NCBI GenBank assembly: GCA_010356995.1
Contig: ML996688.1
Coordinates: forward strand, 310,001-374,000
Origin: Trichodelitschia bisporula
Lineage: Eukaryota > Ascomycota > Dothideomycetes > Phaeotrichales > Phaeotrichaceae
Direction: 5' to 3'
DNA: 64,000 nucleotides
A program made the position numbers and the translations under genes. The notes below the pieces were generated by a model that had not been told where the DNA came from, searched no databases, and saw nothing but the letters and a program-made list of their open reading frames with translations. Below are positions 25,414-37,684 of the stretch, piece by piece. Position 1 is the stretch's first letter. Each line of letters opens with the position of its first letter.

Positions 25414-26213
25414 TCAAGGCTTCGCCCCGATCGAGCGGATCTGGAACGTAGCGCTTGGGATCTCTGAGCACTCGGCTTGGACGGTGGCATTGATGCCCAT
25501 AGCAGCGAGCGCACCGCGGATGACCCCGGCCGGGAAGTAGAGGAACTAGAATGCGTAAGCGGTGATCTCCAGAACTGAAGCATTGTACATACCGGTTGTG
25601 CCTGAGCCATCATCCCATCACGCCCCCTCTCAAGACTCATCTTCGTAAGCGGTTTGAACGTGTTGTCAGTGAGCACATAAATGCCCTGCCCATATCAGCA
25701 CCAGCCAAACACGGCGCCATCCTCGAACATACCCGGTGATTCGTCTTCAAGTTATCAATCTGCTTCCGAAACACAATGACCCAAAGGTCCTTACACAAGA
25801 ACTTGATCGCATCAAGCGTATCCGTGAACCGGGGCTTATCCCGCGAGAACCTGCATTCATCAGCACAATCCCACAAGCACACACAGGACATCCACATACC
25901 GCTCAACCAGTCCTAATCCCACGCGATACCCCAGCGACTCGAGCCTGAAAAACACCTGCTCGCGCGTCTCATCCTCATCCATGCCCGCGACGCTCCCGCC
26001 TATGCCCCCAATACCGAACCCCGACGTCATGCTCTCCACTTCCTTAGGCACCTTGTTCCCCAGCCACTCCTGCTCGCGCGTCGCAAGCTCAGCAGCCATG
26101 CGGTACGCCATAGGCACAAGTTCAATAAGGAGGAACTCAAAGCACGAGGCGTTGACATATGTCGCATAGGGATCGTTCGAGGGAAGCGACGCTTGAGGGT
26201 TTTCGAAGGCCAT
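25414..26213 (-). CDS. TRS33: TRAPP complex subunit Trs33 (TRAPPC6 type)
   Basis: Small subunit of the TRAPP complexes, the guanine-nucleotide exchange factors for Ypt1/Ypt31-type Rabs in ER-Golgi and Golgi traffic. Four exons on the minus strand: 26213-25900, 25850-25733, 25685-25593 and 25545-25414, giving 218 aa. Family features: CFEFLLIELVPMAYRMAAEL near the N-terminus, RLESLGYRVGLGLVERFSRDK across the first intron, DALDAI-like [29 protein letters not shown] across the second, and FLYFPAGVIRGALAAMGI with TFQIRS at the end. An insertion of about 35 residues (around EVESMTSGFGIGGIGG) separates the first two helices, as in other filamentous fungi. Confidence 0.93.
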
Positions 26214-26813
26214 TGTGAGGGGAAGTGGGGGGGGTTTGAAGTGTAGGTCGAAGGATATTGGGGAGCGGGAGAAAGAAGAGGACGCGCCGCGTTTATTGAG
26301 CTGGTCAGGTAACCGTATCGATAAGCGAGTCTTCGAGCTTGGCTTGTTGTTCGGTGTCAATCTTTTGAGGCAGTTGCGATGAAGTGAGGTACCCCGGAAT
26401 ATCTTTAAGCCACATCAAGGGCGCCACATTTTAACCTCCTTGGCCCAAGCTTCCAACGAAGCATCACGACGCCGGAAGGCCCGAGCGCAGAGGCAGCAAG
26501 GCTGAATATTCCGAAGCTACACTTCAGTCACAGGTAGCCTCAACACAATAGAGGATGAAACTGAACACTTCTGGTAGCACTTAAGAGATTATCATCACAT
26601 CACAACACACAACTAGACACAGAAAATCGTCCTAACAATAGGTTCATTTCCATCCATCTAAGGGTATTCACTTTTGACAACAACGACCGCGAGGCCCCAC
26701 CGAACAAAATCCAATGCAAAACGCCGAAGACATTAAAGCCACCGTCTACCGTCTATACCAAGCCCTTCCCAGGCATCCCATCATCCCACTATCCGTTCTA
26801 AGGGTATCACAAT
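26214..26813. other. Intergenic, TRS33 / elongation factor 3
   Basis: 600 bp with the TRS33 promoter and the 3' flank of elongation factor 3. Nothing else recognisable. Confidence 0.5.
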
Positions 26814-29800
26814 CTACGCCTCATCATCCGTGTCAGCAGGATGCGGGGTGCCCTTCGGGCTGTTCAGCCACTCAATATGCCTCAACCGCCTCCGCACCTC
26901 CCGGTCCTTGAGCTGCTGGCGCGTCATCTTCTTCTTCTTCTTTGCCTTGAACTTCAGATCCCCGCCTCCCTCAGCCTCGCTATTAACCGCCGAATTCGCC
27001 GCACTAGCCTCAGGCGTCGGGAACGCAGAGCTGACATTGGAGCTCACAACGCCGGACCCGGGCCGAGAATCCTCAAACCGGTCTAGCGCAACCGCGAGGT
27101 GGCCCTTGTGCGTCAAGCGGCCGGCATCGACATGCCACTGCTCAGGGCAGAGTGCACCGACAAACTCCTCGTTATGGGAGATCATCACGACGCCGCCCTT
27201 GAACTCGCGGATGGCGGCTGCGAGACCACCGATGCTCTGGCGATCCAAGAAATTGGTCGGCTCGTCAAGGACCAGCAGATGCGGGTTCTGCCACATAGCG
27301 CCCGCAAGCACAACCTTAACTTTCTGCCCGCCCGACAGGCCGGAGATTTGGTTGTGGTTGGCGATTTCCGGGTCCATACCGAGGTCTTCGAAGTGCTTGG
27401 AGATGACCTTGGGCTCGAGCTGGCGGTAGCCAAGACCTTCGCGGGACGACTCGTGGTCGTCAAATTCTTGGACGAGCTTCTGGAAGCCGAGCTTGAGGAG
27501 CGTTTCGCGCGAGATCATGGTATTGAACTTGGGGATCATGTTCTTCCATTTGCTGGCGGGAATTAGCATGGTAGACTTATACGAGAAGTAGAAATCGGGG
27601 GTACTCACACTTCGTACTGGAAGCTCTTCTGCCACTTCTGCCGCCCAATAAGCGCATCGATAAAGCGAGCGCCTTTCCCATCGCCTAGATCAACCGGCTT
27701 CTCCATCTGCAGGCGGTCCTCCTCCGTCAACTGACGGCTCTGCTTCATGAGCACCTCGCGGTCGTCGCCATTGGCATAGCGCCACTGCAGGTACTGATTC
27801 GGCGTCTTCTCCATGTGCATTTCGACGTGCTCAAGAGCGTGCTGCTTGATGTAGCCGATACGCAGATTGGGATGCTTCTCCACGCGGCCAGTCTGCGGGA
27901 TCACCTCGCCCGTCAGGATCTTGATGAGCGTGGATTTGCCCGCACCGTTGGGGCCGATGATGGCAACGCGCGAAGAGAGCGTCAGCTGGCAGGAGACATC
28001 GTTCAGAGACGGCCTCGACGAGCCCGGGTACGTGTAGTTGCAGCCGGTCATACGCAGGATGGCGCGCGTGTTCGACTTGACACCCGTCAGGATACCCGGG
28101 GGCGGGAACTTGAACTGCACCTCCGAGTCCGAGAGCGTGTAGTAGCTCTTCGCCTCAGGCTTGAGCTTGACAAACGCCGCCAGATTACCCTTGTAGCAAA
28201 CGAGCTTCTTGCTTTCGTAATGGTAGATATCCGTGCACACAGCGTCGAGGAAGCCAGAGTCGTGAGATACGATCAAGCTGGTGATTTCCGTGTGCGTCTT
28301 CAGGTACTCCTCAAGCCACTTGATGTTAGCGACATCAAGATGATTAGTCGGTTCGTCCAGCAAGAGGACATCGGCACGCAGCAACATGGCACGCGCAAGC
28401 GCCAACTTCATCTTCCACCCGCCAGACAGCGAGCCGACCGGCTCCGACTGCCGGCCCTCGGGCCCAGCCGTGAAGCCAACCTCTGCGAGCACCTCCGAGA
28501 TACGCTCACGGCTCTCACCCGCCAGCTTGGGGTCACGCACACAGTACTCAAGGATGCTAAGGTCGGCATCCTCACCCTGGTTGTGCTCAACGAAGCAGGT
28601 CCGGACCTCGTCCGGCGATGGGAAGCCCTCGAGCTTGCCTTCGGCGATGCTGCGCATCAGCGTCGACTTGCCCGCACCGTTGCGGCCGCAGAGGCCGTAG
28701 CGGTGGCCCTTGAGCAGGCGCAGGTTCGTGTGAGAGAGTAGCAGCATGCCGCCGTAGCCGAGCGAGAAATTGGCGTTGACAATCTCTACCTCGCCGTCCT
28801 CATCCTTGGGGGCAACGCCAAAGCGCTCGTTGTCCTGGTTGACGAAATACTGGTGCACACCGTTGGAGACGAGCTCGTTGGCGTGGCCAGTCATGAGCGG
28901 CTGCAGGTACGGAACGACGCACTGCGGGATGCGCTCCAGCTCGCGCTGGTTCACCAACTCGGCGACCATATCGCCAATGTACTGCTTTGTCAGCTTCCAG
29001 ACGTCTGCGTCGCCAGGAAGGTTCTTCAAGCCGCCGTTTTTCTGCACCTCCTTTTCAAGAACCTTGATGACATCTTCAGAGCTGGTCCTAACGATACCGG
29101 CACCGGAGTCCTGGTCGCCAATAGCCTTGTTGATGACTTCGAGAGCGCGAGTGGCAAGCTCACGGACTTCAGGCAACGAGGCGCGGTCCTTAACCTGGCT
29201 GACACCGGGCTTCAGCTTAGGCAGGAAGGCACGCGCTTCGATGGGATCGTGCACAAGCTTGGTGAGATTCTCCACGACCACGACTGTACGACGGATCACC
29301 TCTTGGGATGTGGTCGGCGTGTTGAGCGAGCGCTCGAGGAGTGGCGTGAGCATGGCCAGCACGGGCGAGGTGACGATGGCGACGAAGGTGGTCTGCGACA
29401 GCGCGTGGATGGCTTTGTGCAGGGTCTCGGTCGAAGGCTTCTCCATGGCCTGAATTAGCAGCGGGATACGCGGCTCGACATCATCGTTCTGGAGCAGAGT
29501 GGTCAAGGACTGCATCGTCTTGACTGCTTGCTTGCCGACCTGAGCGTGTTAGGGACGAAACTTTGAACGATAAGTAGTACATACCTCGGCTTTGAGATCG
29601 TGCATGCCGCCTTCGACAATAGGAATCAACCTCTCGAGGCGCTTACCCAGCGCAACACGGAGAACGTCCTTGGCCTTTTCCTCCTCTGCGGTTCCGTGGC
29701 CCAGCTTCGCTTTGTCGGCCATCTGGCCCACGAGCTTGTACGCATACACGGTTCCCTGCCACTTGCCCGTCGCCTTGCCCAGGTATTTGACCAGGATCGG

Positions 29801-30256
29801 CAGCAGCGCCATCACAAGCGCCTCAGTCCGGAGGTTAACGAAGAGTGCATCGAGAGCGTACTGTGCTGACTCGCGCACGCTCACAGCCTTGTCTGCCGTG
29901 GCATCCAGAGCCAGCGGCACCAGATTCTCCTCTTGGATAAGGAAAACGACCTCACTCAGCGGCTGGGCCGGGGGCATGCGCTCGAACAACGCACCGAGGG
30001 CGAACATGGCGCCCTCGCGACGACCGACATTCTTCTTGTCGGTGGCGGCCTTACGGATTGTGTCGAGAACGCCATAGGATTTGAGGCCCCGGAAGCCGAC
30101 CGAGTTTATCAGGACCGTGGCGAGGGCGTAAGCGGCATCGAGTGACGTCTGTGACTTGTCGGCGGTGAGGACGGTGTTGAGGATGTCGGTGACCTCGACC
30201 TGGGTTGGCGGGACCGAGGACTCATCAGCGGCCTTGACAACGATGGCGGGAGCCAT
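26814..30256 (-). CDS. TEF3: Translation elongation factor 3 (ABC-F ATPase)
   Basis: Fungus-specific ribosomal ATPase that helps release E-site tRNA during elongation. Three exons on the minus strand, 30256-29585, 29539-27609 and 27552-26814, give 1113 aa. An N-terminal HEAT-repeat region (to about residue 330) and a four-helix region precede two ABC domains. ABC1: Walker A GRNGAGKST, signature LSGGWKMKLALARAM, Walker B VLLLDEPTNHLD. ABC2: Walker A GPNGAGKST, a chromodomain-like insertion (KWQKSFQYEVKWKNMIPKFN across the last intron), signature LSGGQKVKVVLAGAMW, Walker B LLVLDEPTNFLD. The tail is Lys-rich (KFKAKKKKKMTRQ), as in the yeast protein. An in-frame ATG 24 nt upstream (30280) would add MPHPVSRP; I chose MAPAIVVK as the likelier start. 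Codon use is strongly biased, consistent with high expression. Confidence 0.97.
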
Positions 30257-31504
30257 AGGGCGTGAAACAGGATGTGGCATAGAGTGTAGAAGAGTGTGAG
30301 AGCGTTATGCTCTACGTTGACACGCCTAGTCGAGGTGGTGGCCTCGAGTGGGCGCTTTGTAAGATTTGTGGGCGTGAAGACCCGATAAGCGTGTTGACTG
30401 AGAACACTTGCAGCAGTAGCAGTGGCAGAGTGCAATACAAATGGATTTTGGACAAAGAAAGAGGAGTGGAGATTTGGCGAAGATGCCGTTATGAAGATGA
30501 TGTCCGGTGTTGGTCTTTGGTGGGTTGGGTCGCAAGAAAAAAAGTTGAGAAGCGGGCGGACTTGGCGGGTCCGGGTGGGGCTGAGAGGACAGAGGGAAAA
30601 AAATTAAATTTGGGTTCTTCGGGCGAATGAGGGGCAGGCGGCAAAGTGCGTGTCTGTGGCGGTGCGTCTTCCTTTGACCGTGGGGTTCCCGGGACAAGGT
30701 GAATATGTAAGGCTGAGCGACACGGAGATTGTGTGCGAACGTGGTCTCTTTCGCCTATTCCCTTGGTCGTTCACGACTCTCTTCGCTCAACTTATACTAC
30801 TCCATCTGCTTCCTATTTCTCACGGAAACACACTAAATCCTGAAGAACGGATGTCGTCTACTATTTTGCAGTCGACATTGCCCCGCAATCACCTCGGCTC
30901 CCCCTCCGTAGATTGTCAGTGTCCGGATTAACCCTACGCATGGGTGTCACTAGCTGCCTCTCTCTTATCTCGTGAGGTCCCCGTATCAGTATAGAGGATA
31001 AAGTTCAGGTTCAGAGTAAGGTTACTCTTTAAGACATCGGGAACTCAACTGCTGTCAAAGCCCTCAGCTGTTCCCGATATGTCCTTTGCTGACAAAGCTA
31101 CTGCGTGAAGAGAGGAGTGAAAAGACGGTGAATATGACCTCTTATCGAGTATGCGGGTTTCATATCGGCATGGTAGAAATTTAAGAGAACAGCATACTCG
31201 AACTGACCAGATGATGCCCGTGGAGTTCTGGTCGTGATCAGTCAGAGAAGCTTCATATCATTACCCGCGAAGCATATCGACAACGACATAACCTCTAACG
31301 GCATATATATCCCCGATCTATACCATCAAATCCAATGTCCGCTAACCAGAACATCTACAGCCCTTCCAGTCATATATGTCATCAGTTCATGCCCAATAAC
31401 CAGGAAATCATCTACAGTCATGTCCAACCATACCCATCCACAGTTGATGCCCACTAACTTCCCAAACGTCCACCAATCTCCAACCTCACCATCAAGCTCC
31501 CCTC
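30257..31504. other. Intergenic, elongation factor 3 promoter
   Basis: 1.25 kb with the elongation factor 3 promoter and the 3' flank of the glycine-zipper gene. The part next to the ATG is C/T-rich on the coding strand, as in highly expressed fungal genes. A 9-bp inverted repeat (ATCGGGAAC/GTTCCCGAT) lies at 31036-31078. No gene seen. Confidence 0.55.
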
Positions 31505-32442
31505 TCACCACCCCGCCTCCCTCTCCCTCTTCCTCCTATTCAACTCCCCATCCACCAACCCCGCTCCAACAGCCCCCGCAACCGCCCCAACAACAGCCCC
31601 CGCAACCCCCTTCCCCGCCCTCTTCCCAAGCCACCCCCCGGCAACAGCCCCCGCTAGACTCGCCCCTAGACTCCCGGCCTTCCCCTTCCTCCCCCCCTCA
31701 TCCTCCTCATCACTCCAACTCCGACTCCTCCCCCGTCCAGGCGGGCTCCTCCCCCGTCCCCGTCCCCAACTCAAACTCCTCTCCCTCTCCCTCCCCGGCC
31801 TATACACCGGCAACTCCCTCGGCCTATCCCACCCCTCCTCCCTCCCCGCAAATGTATACCTCACCGGCCCCTCCGGCACGCCCCCCGCGGGGAACAGCAC
31901 AGGCGGCACATACCGCCCCTCCGGCGTGCGGGCCCGGATGCGGCGCGTGCGTACTGGCCGCTCAAAGCGAGGCGGGCTCTCAGCCCGGGGCCGCAGATCC
32001 CTATCCGCGAAGGCGTAGACCCGCGGGTCGTGCCGCAGGGGCGGGTCGAGGGAGGCGTCGCGCTCGACGACGCGCGGCCTGTATCTCTCCCGTTCCCTGT
32101 CTGGCGAGGGGGAGACGGAGTATGTGCGGCTCGTGCGGCGGGTATGGCTCAGGGAGCGCGAACGCGAGCGCGAGCGGCGGCTGCGGCTTGTCCTCCGCTC
32201 GTAGTCTGAGTCGGAGTGTTCGTGGCGGGAGCGGGTGGGGGAGGAGGGTTTGCTACCCGAGAGGGAACGGTTCTTGGACTTCGAGCGGAGGCGGGGTCTG
32301 TGGATGCGGCCGTGGAATTTGTCGTAGTATTTCTCCGCTAGGCCGTCGAGGGCTGTTAGGCCCAGTTCCTAGGCGTGTTAGCCGGGAGAGGTGATGGGAG
32401 GGGGGGGGGGAAGAGGGGACGTACGATGAAGTTCTCGTCCAT
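31505..32442 (-). CDS. RS-rich protein with C-terminal glycine-zipper segment, function unknown
   Basis: Not assigned to a named gene. Two exons on the minus strand, 32442-32425 (MDENFI) and 32368-31505, give 293 aa. The first 30 residues are ordered (ELGLTALDGLAEKYYDKFHG). They are followed by a basic Arg/Ser stretch like an SR-protein tail (RRTSRSRRSRSRSRSLSHTR) and an Arg/Pro-rich middle. Near the C-terminus is an alanine/glycine segment of about 40 residues (SLGASLAGAVAGGWLGKRAG, then GAVVGAVAGAVGAGLVDGEL) with GxxxG/AxxxG spacing, as in glycine-zipper membrane proteins. It ends RRKREREAGW. The short in-frame first exon with a GTACGT donor is supported by phase. Membrane insertion is inference. 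The plus-strand ORF over the same bases is Pro/Ser low complexity and I regard it as its shadow. Confidence 0.7.
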
Positions 32443-33576
32443 GATGGCTGAGGTGAGGTGAGTCGTGATAAGGTCGTCGATCAGAGCAATAAGCCTCTCT
32501 CAAGCAAAGATCCGATGTAAGCCACCAAAGCCCGCCGTAAACCCAAATCGCCAAAGGTAAGCAAGCCTCCAACGCAAATCCCACAAGCAAGCAACAGTGC
32601 GACCAAAACAAGCTCTCCCTCTTCCCGCCTTAAAACACCGCCAACGCCCGGATCGCACTCGCTCTAAATTCCTGGTGCGCGGGGGCTGAGCGATCGCTGC
32701 CTGCAAGCCCATGGGCGCTGCTGCTTTTTCCTGCCGTCCTCACCGTTTAGCTCGTGATTCATGCGACAGGTGCAGGTGAACGAGTGCGCCTGCGGCCTGC
32801 GTTGACCGCCGAATCAGCAGGCGAGGCCGCAGCCTTGCAGGGGCCGGAGCGCTACCCGCTCGGCGTGCGTCAGTGGCTGCGTGGGGGCTTGGCTGGCCGA
32901 TGTGGGGTCGCACGGGGCAAGGGGGGGTGGGAGCGTTCGGATCGGGCCGAGGAGATGGTGGTGGGGCGAGGCTGAGGATCTGGGGGAGTTTGGGGTAGGT
33001 GGAGGGAAGGGTTGGGAGAGGTGTGGTGATGAAGGTTAAGATGGAGAGTAGATGGGAGAGTTGGGGGAGGTTTTGTAGGTATTTGGGACAGATTCTGAGG
33101 TTGGGGTGTTGAAGGCATGGTGACGTGAGTTAGTGGGTATTGGCGTCCTGATATGCAGGTCTGGAACATGGACTGGTGTGTTGGCACTGAGCGGTCTTGT
33201 CCTGACGCTGACGATTGACATCATTGAAAGGGGAATAAGAACTCGATGGTGCTAACCCCATATGTTCCGGGTTCATGGCCGTATGCCTGATTCGTGGAGG
33301 AACCATTAACTGGATAGACTCCAACAGCACAGTCGAACCGCACACTACGATCGGACTATTACAATTACTACTATTATCCATGGTCTAAGTGACGATAAAC
33401 GAAGAGGTCAACATCGAGCCAATCCGAATAACCAAAAACAAGCGTCAACCAGCGCATGCGCATACGCATGCGTGATCAACATCAACATCAATGAACCGAC
33501 AAAACCCCCACAACTCCATCTCCACATCCAACTTCAACCAGCAAATGGGCAGCACCTTCAGGCAATCAACGCCCCT
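32443..33576. other. Intergenic, glycine-zipper gene / orphan gene
   Basis: 1.13 kb with the promoter of the glycine-zipper gene and the 3' flank of the orphan gene. It contains a 23-nt strictly alternating purine/pyrimidine stretch at 33452-33474 with two CGCATGCG palindromes. No gene seen. Confidence 0.55.
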
Positions 33577-36500
33577 TCAACACCCCCCACTCCCCCCTTT
33601 CCCCTCAACCTCCAAATGCGCCAACAATGCATGAGAGACCCACTCCACCGCCTCAACCCGTGCATCCGCCATACGAACCAACGTCTCCAGCGACTTCACC
33701 ATCCCAGCAAGATTCCTAAGCGCCGAACACCCCCCCAGCAGTCCATCCTCACATTCCTTCCTGGTCCTCTCCAATACAGTCTGATACACTAACTTGATAT
33801 GCTGAGCATACACCACAGCCGCCTGCTGATATTCGGCCAAGTACACCTGCAAGGCCCTGTACTCCGAAACCGCGGCGGGGGCCTTGCGGACTTTGACGCC
33901 AGTGGTGGCGGGGCGGGGACGTGGATACAAGGCCGGATTGTTGAACCCTGAGACCGGTGCCGTTGGAAGCACGGTCTCTGCGTTGGCAGGCACGGGCGTG
34001 GGAAAGGAGGGAATGGCTTCTTCGAGCGGCTGTTGCCCAAGACCAGGCAAAAACGTCCACTCCGGGATGGCTGTCGGCTCGGTCGGTGGCAGATTGCTCG
34101 TCTCGGGCTCGGTGCAGGAAGAGGTGCGAGTTCTAGGGAAGGATGGGGGTTCATGAAAGGGCCTGTCGTTGGGGAAGTAGTCCCTGGAAATGGTACGGTC
34201 CCCCTTCCCAGTCTTCGTAACCGGTGGCAGATGGCCTACCTCGCTTTCAGTGCAGGAAGACGCGCGCGTTCTCGGAAATGAAGGGGGTTCATGAAATGGC
34301 CTATCGCTGGGGAGGTAGTCCCTGGGATAGGTACAGTCCGCCATCCCGGGTTCCTTCAGCTTCTTGGCCCATCCGCCATCGTCATGTTGCTGCTCGTGGT
34401 ACTGGAGCGCTGCAGTCGGGATGACGAGTGAGTTGGGCACCCCCCACAGCTCGATGTTATGCACTGGAGACTCTTCCCGCGACGTTGGCGCGGTGGAGCA
34501 GGTATGGTCGATGGTAGTGAGAGAGGCGGTACCGTCATCCGAGTACGTGGGTTCATGGGACTCGGATGTGATCCGGCTGGGGATTTCCCGGCGGCGTAGG
34601 TCGAATAGCTGCACGTGCGGTATGGCAGGACTCGAGTGTGATGTCACTGTTGTACTGTTGACAATCGGTTCTGAGGTGGTAGAGTGCGATCCTGTGCCCT
34701 CCGATTCGGAAAATATGCTGTCGATGTGAGACCGAGTCAGTTTCTCGAAGAAGGCGGGCGAGTCCTCTGGGTCAACGCTTTGCGGGGCCATGGTGCTCGG
34801 CTCAATGCAGTGGCCCTCATGACGGGAGTTGGGCTTCGAGGAGGCAGTCCGAGAAAATGACTCCCCGGGATCGAAGCTCGAAGTGGCGGAGTCGCTAGCA
34901 AGCGATGCGGATGGAATAGTCGATTCAGTGTTGATTACCGGCTCCAGTGAGGAGGAAGGGCCCCGAACTGAACCCTTCCCTTGAAACGATGGAGTTCCTT
35001 CCTCAACCACATATGCGCCCAGCATGATCGCGAGTGCCGTAAGTAAACCAACGGCAGCCAGCGACCTCGCAAACTTCTTCAACTTCCTCAGTAATCTATA
35101 TTTCAACTTTTTCTGTCGCCTCGTAAGAACAGGGCGCCGGACTCCAGGGCGCCTGACTCCAAGACGTAGATGTGTGCTCCGGGGATATAACAACTCTTTC
35201 AATGCGCTCGCACATGCTACCCTGGCAAGCTTCGGTCCCTGCGCCGCAAAACACAATATCTCAGTGATGGAATGAACGACGTCAAAAAAGGCTTTAGTTA
35301 AGTCTAGCAGCGCGTTAGAAAACATTGTCTTATAAGAGGGAGAACACTGGCCGAAGGCGGGCTCGTCCGCCTCTGGCAAGATATCATCTGCGGAAACAGA
35401 GATTCGTAAGGGGGAGGGTGTGGGCATGCCCTCCTGGTAGTGGAGCGGATACTCCCTGTAGGAGCCTTTCGATGGGCGCCTTGTGAATAATTCTATGGCA
35501 AAGGTAGGGCGCCATGCGTAGTTGACCGGTGCAGACTGCTTAGTTTGTAACGAAGGAGGATAGTTCTCATCGCCATCCACCAGGTTCGACCGCTCCGTTG
35601 CCTCTTCCGACTGCTCAGGTTGTGACGACGGAGGATCGTTCTCATCGCCATTCACCAGGCTCGACTGGTCCGTCGCCTCTTCCGACTGCTCAGGTTGCAG
35701 CGACGGAGAATCGTCCCCGGCACCATCCATCGGACTCGACTGCTCCGTCGACTCTTCCGACCGTGCGAGCCCTAAACACCGCTTCTTGCACTCGCCCTGC
35801 GAACAGTCTTCCGAAGTGCTTCCAGAAGTGTCTTGTGCCATTGGCGTAGAATCTGGCTCGGGCCTGTCGCCAGGCATGTCACCGTCATCCTGCATCTGGC
35901 GCTCTAGATGGTCCAGGAGAGCATCAAGGCCTTCCATCGAATTCTGCTTCCTCTTTTTACCGCACGTTGAGCCCGGCTGGGGCGGTTGCTGGTTTTCCCG
36001 CTCGTCGGATGCCGTTGACTCGTCCATTTCATGCTCGTGTCCTCCGTGCACCGTTTCCGAAGCGACTGGGTCTTCATCTTGCATATTGCTGTCGTCGCTA
36101 GGATGTTCCGGGCCCAAATTTGTTCCGGTCGTATCCGGTTGCTGGTCTTCCCACTCGCCGGATGCCGTCAATTCGTTGTTTTCACCCTCGAGCCCTCCTT
36201 GTACCGTGTCCGAAGCGACTGGATTCCCATCCTGCATATTGTTGTCGTCGCTAGGATTATCCTCGTGCGAATTCTCTTCAGTCGTATCAACCTCATCGGC
36301 CGCGTCGTCACTCCCTGAGCTTAGATCATAATCCGAACTGCTTTCGTCACCCGAACGGCGGGGATCGAGGTCGTACTCCACCTTTTTAACGACCGCGGCT
36401 TCCCAAAGGCGTGGAATGAGCTCTTCCAGCCGGTGCATCCAAGTCATATTCATCGTTAGATCCTTTTCAAAGACGTGGAGTTCCCCCTGTGTCTGAATCC

Positions 36501-37684
36501 TCACGTCCCTCATCCACGCACCAACATCTTCCATGCATCTCGCCAGCGCCGTCATCTGACAGTCGCATTGCATCCGCTTCCTTGTGACCTCCTCCTCCTC
36601 AACCCATCCGACATAGACGTTCTTCTCGTACTGGAATATGCCTTTCAGCCACCGGATAGTAGCATCAAGAACCGTCTGCTTGTTCCCTGAAAGCTGTTGG
36701 AGGATTTTGCACTCAAGCTCCATGACCGGCCCAAACTCCCCTTCAGGATAGGAAATCATCTTAAGGATACTCTTAAAATCCCAAAGAGTAATCACTAGGC
36801 GAGCCACCCGGTCTGCTATGAAGGCAGGCAAGCAGCCGTTTCCGCGCAGCCAGTCCAGTCTGGTCGTCCGAGCACAGTGCCACTGTGCAGCCCACTGAAT
36901 GTACTGCGTGCGTATCGTTACAGCCACCATCTCGAACTCGTCTTCGTTCGGATATAGCCAGCGGCGGTTGCTCGTGTTTGCTAGCGTGGATGCGATGCTG
37001 TGCATTTGACGCTCCATCCGATGAACCCAGAACTTGACCTCGAACTCCGTAGCCGTAGGGCCGAGTGTACGATGAGCCGCCTGGAAAACCAGGTGTCTCT
37101 GACCCATGATATGAATCGGTATCAGACACCGCCTCTCTGCTGCCGCGAAGAGTACTAGCGGCGCGAGGTACGTCTCCAGCACGGCACGTGCCTCAGCGGA
37201 GTATGGGAAATGCGGATTGTGGACGTCGTCGAGGAAGATGATGGTATACCGGGCGCAACCAGGGTTTCTACGCTTGAAATTCTGGAAAGCCGGGAACCAG
37301 TCGCGGATCTGTTGCGTTAGGTGGTGCACGATGGGGGATTAAGAGGGGACTGTACCGGTTCGTAAGGATGCGGAGGGGAGAGTAGAACGGTGGGCGGAAT
37401 CGGTGCATTGCCTGTCGGTTGATGTGCCCTGATATCAAGGACAGCGGCTTGGGGGACACGTTCGCTATTTGGGGGGTTAGCTGGGATGGCGGCGAGGGAA
37501 TCGAGGGGGGGGCTTACCGTAGCGTCTGGGTGAATTGGAGGCGGTATTCCGGTTCGGCATAGTTCAAGTTGATGTGCAGTACGGGGGCACACACCACAGG
37601 GGAATCCCATAGATCATCGTTGGAGGGAAGGGGAGGCTGATTGGGGTTCCATATCAGATCCGGTGGAGCGGCGTCGGACGCCAT
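33577..37684 (-). CDS. Large orphan protein with internal duplications and one membrane segment
   Basis: No family recognised. Three exons on the minus strand, 37684-37518, 37464-37356 and 37308-33577, give 1335 aa; the second intron is 47 nt with a CTAAC branch site. Residues 1 to about 400 look folded, Trp/Arg/Cys-rich and helical (for example ARYTIIFLDDVHNPHFPYS, RLVITLWDFKSILKMISYP). From about 420 the chain is acidic and repetitive. There are three sets of duplications: PSDDxNMQDxxPVAS twice (about 448 and 496), a 25-residue EQSEEAT unit about three times (601-670), and DRPFHEPPSFPRTR twice (1088-1150). A hydrophobic stretch at about 840-858 (LAAVGLLTALAIMLGAYVV) after a Lys/Arg-rich block could be a single membrane helix. 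The last 100 residues are helical again. Function unknown. Confidence 0.75.
35578..35802 (-). repeat. Tandem 75-bp coding repeat (three units)
   Basis: Units start near 35578, 35653 and 35728 within the orphan gene and encode 25-residue EQSEEATDQSS-like blocks. The left two are closest to each other; the third has diverged. The length is a multiple of three, so the frame is kept. Confidence 0.7.

Noticed and set aside
27815-28741. 308-codon ORF antisense to elongation factor 3, and a similar one at 28770-29453
   Set aside because: Shadows caused by the codon bias of the highly expressed elongation factor 3 gene.
31234-32394. 386-codon plus-strand Pro/Ser ORF
   Set aside because: Opposite strand of the RS/glycine-zipper gene; the minus-strand model has a start, splice site and ordered N-terminus, while this one is low complexity throughout.
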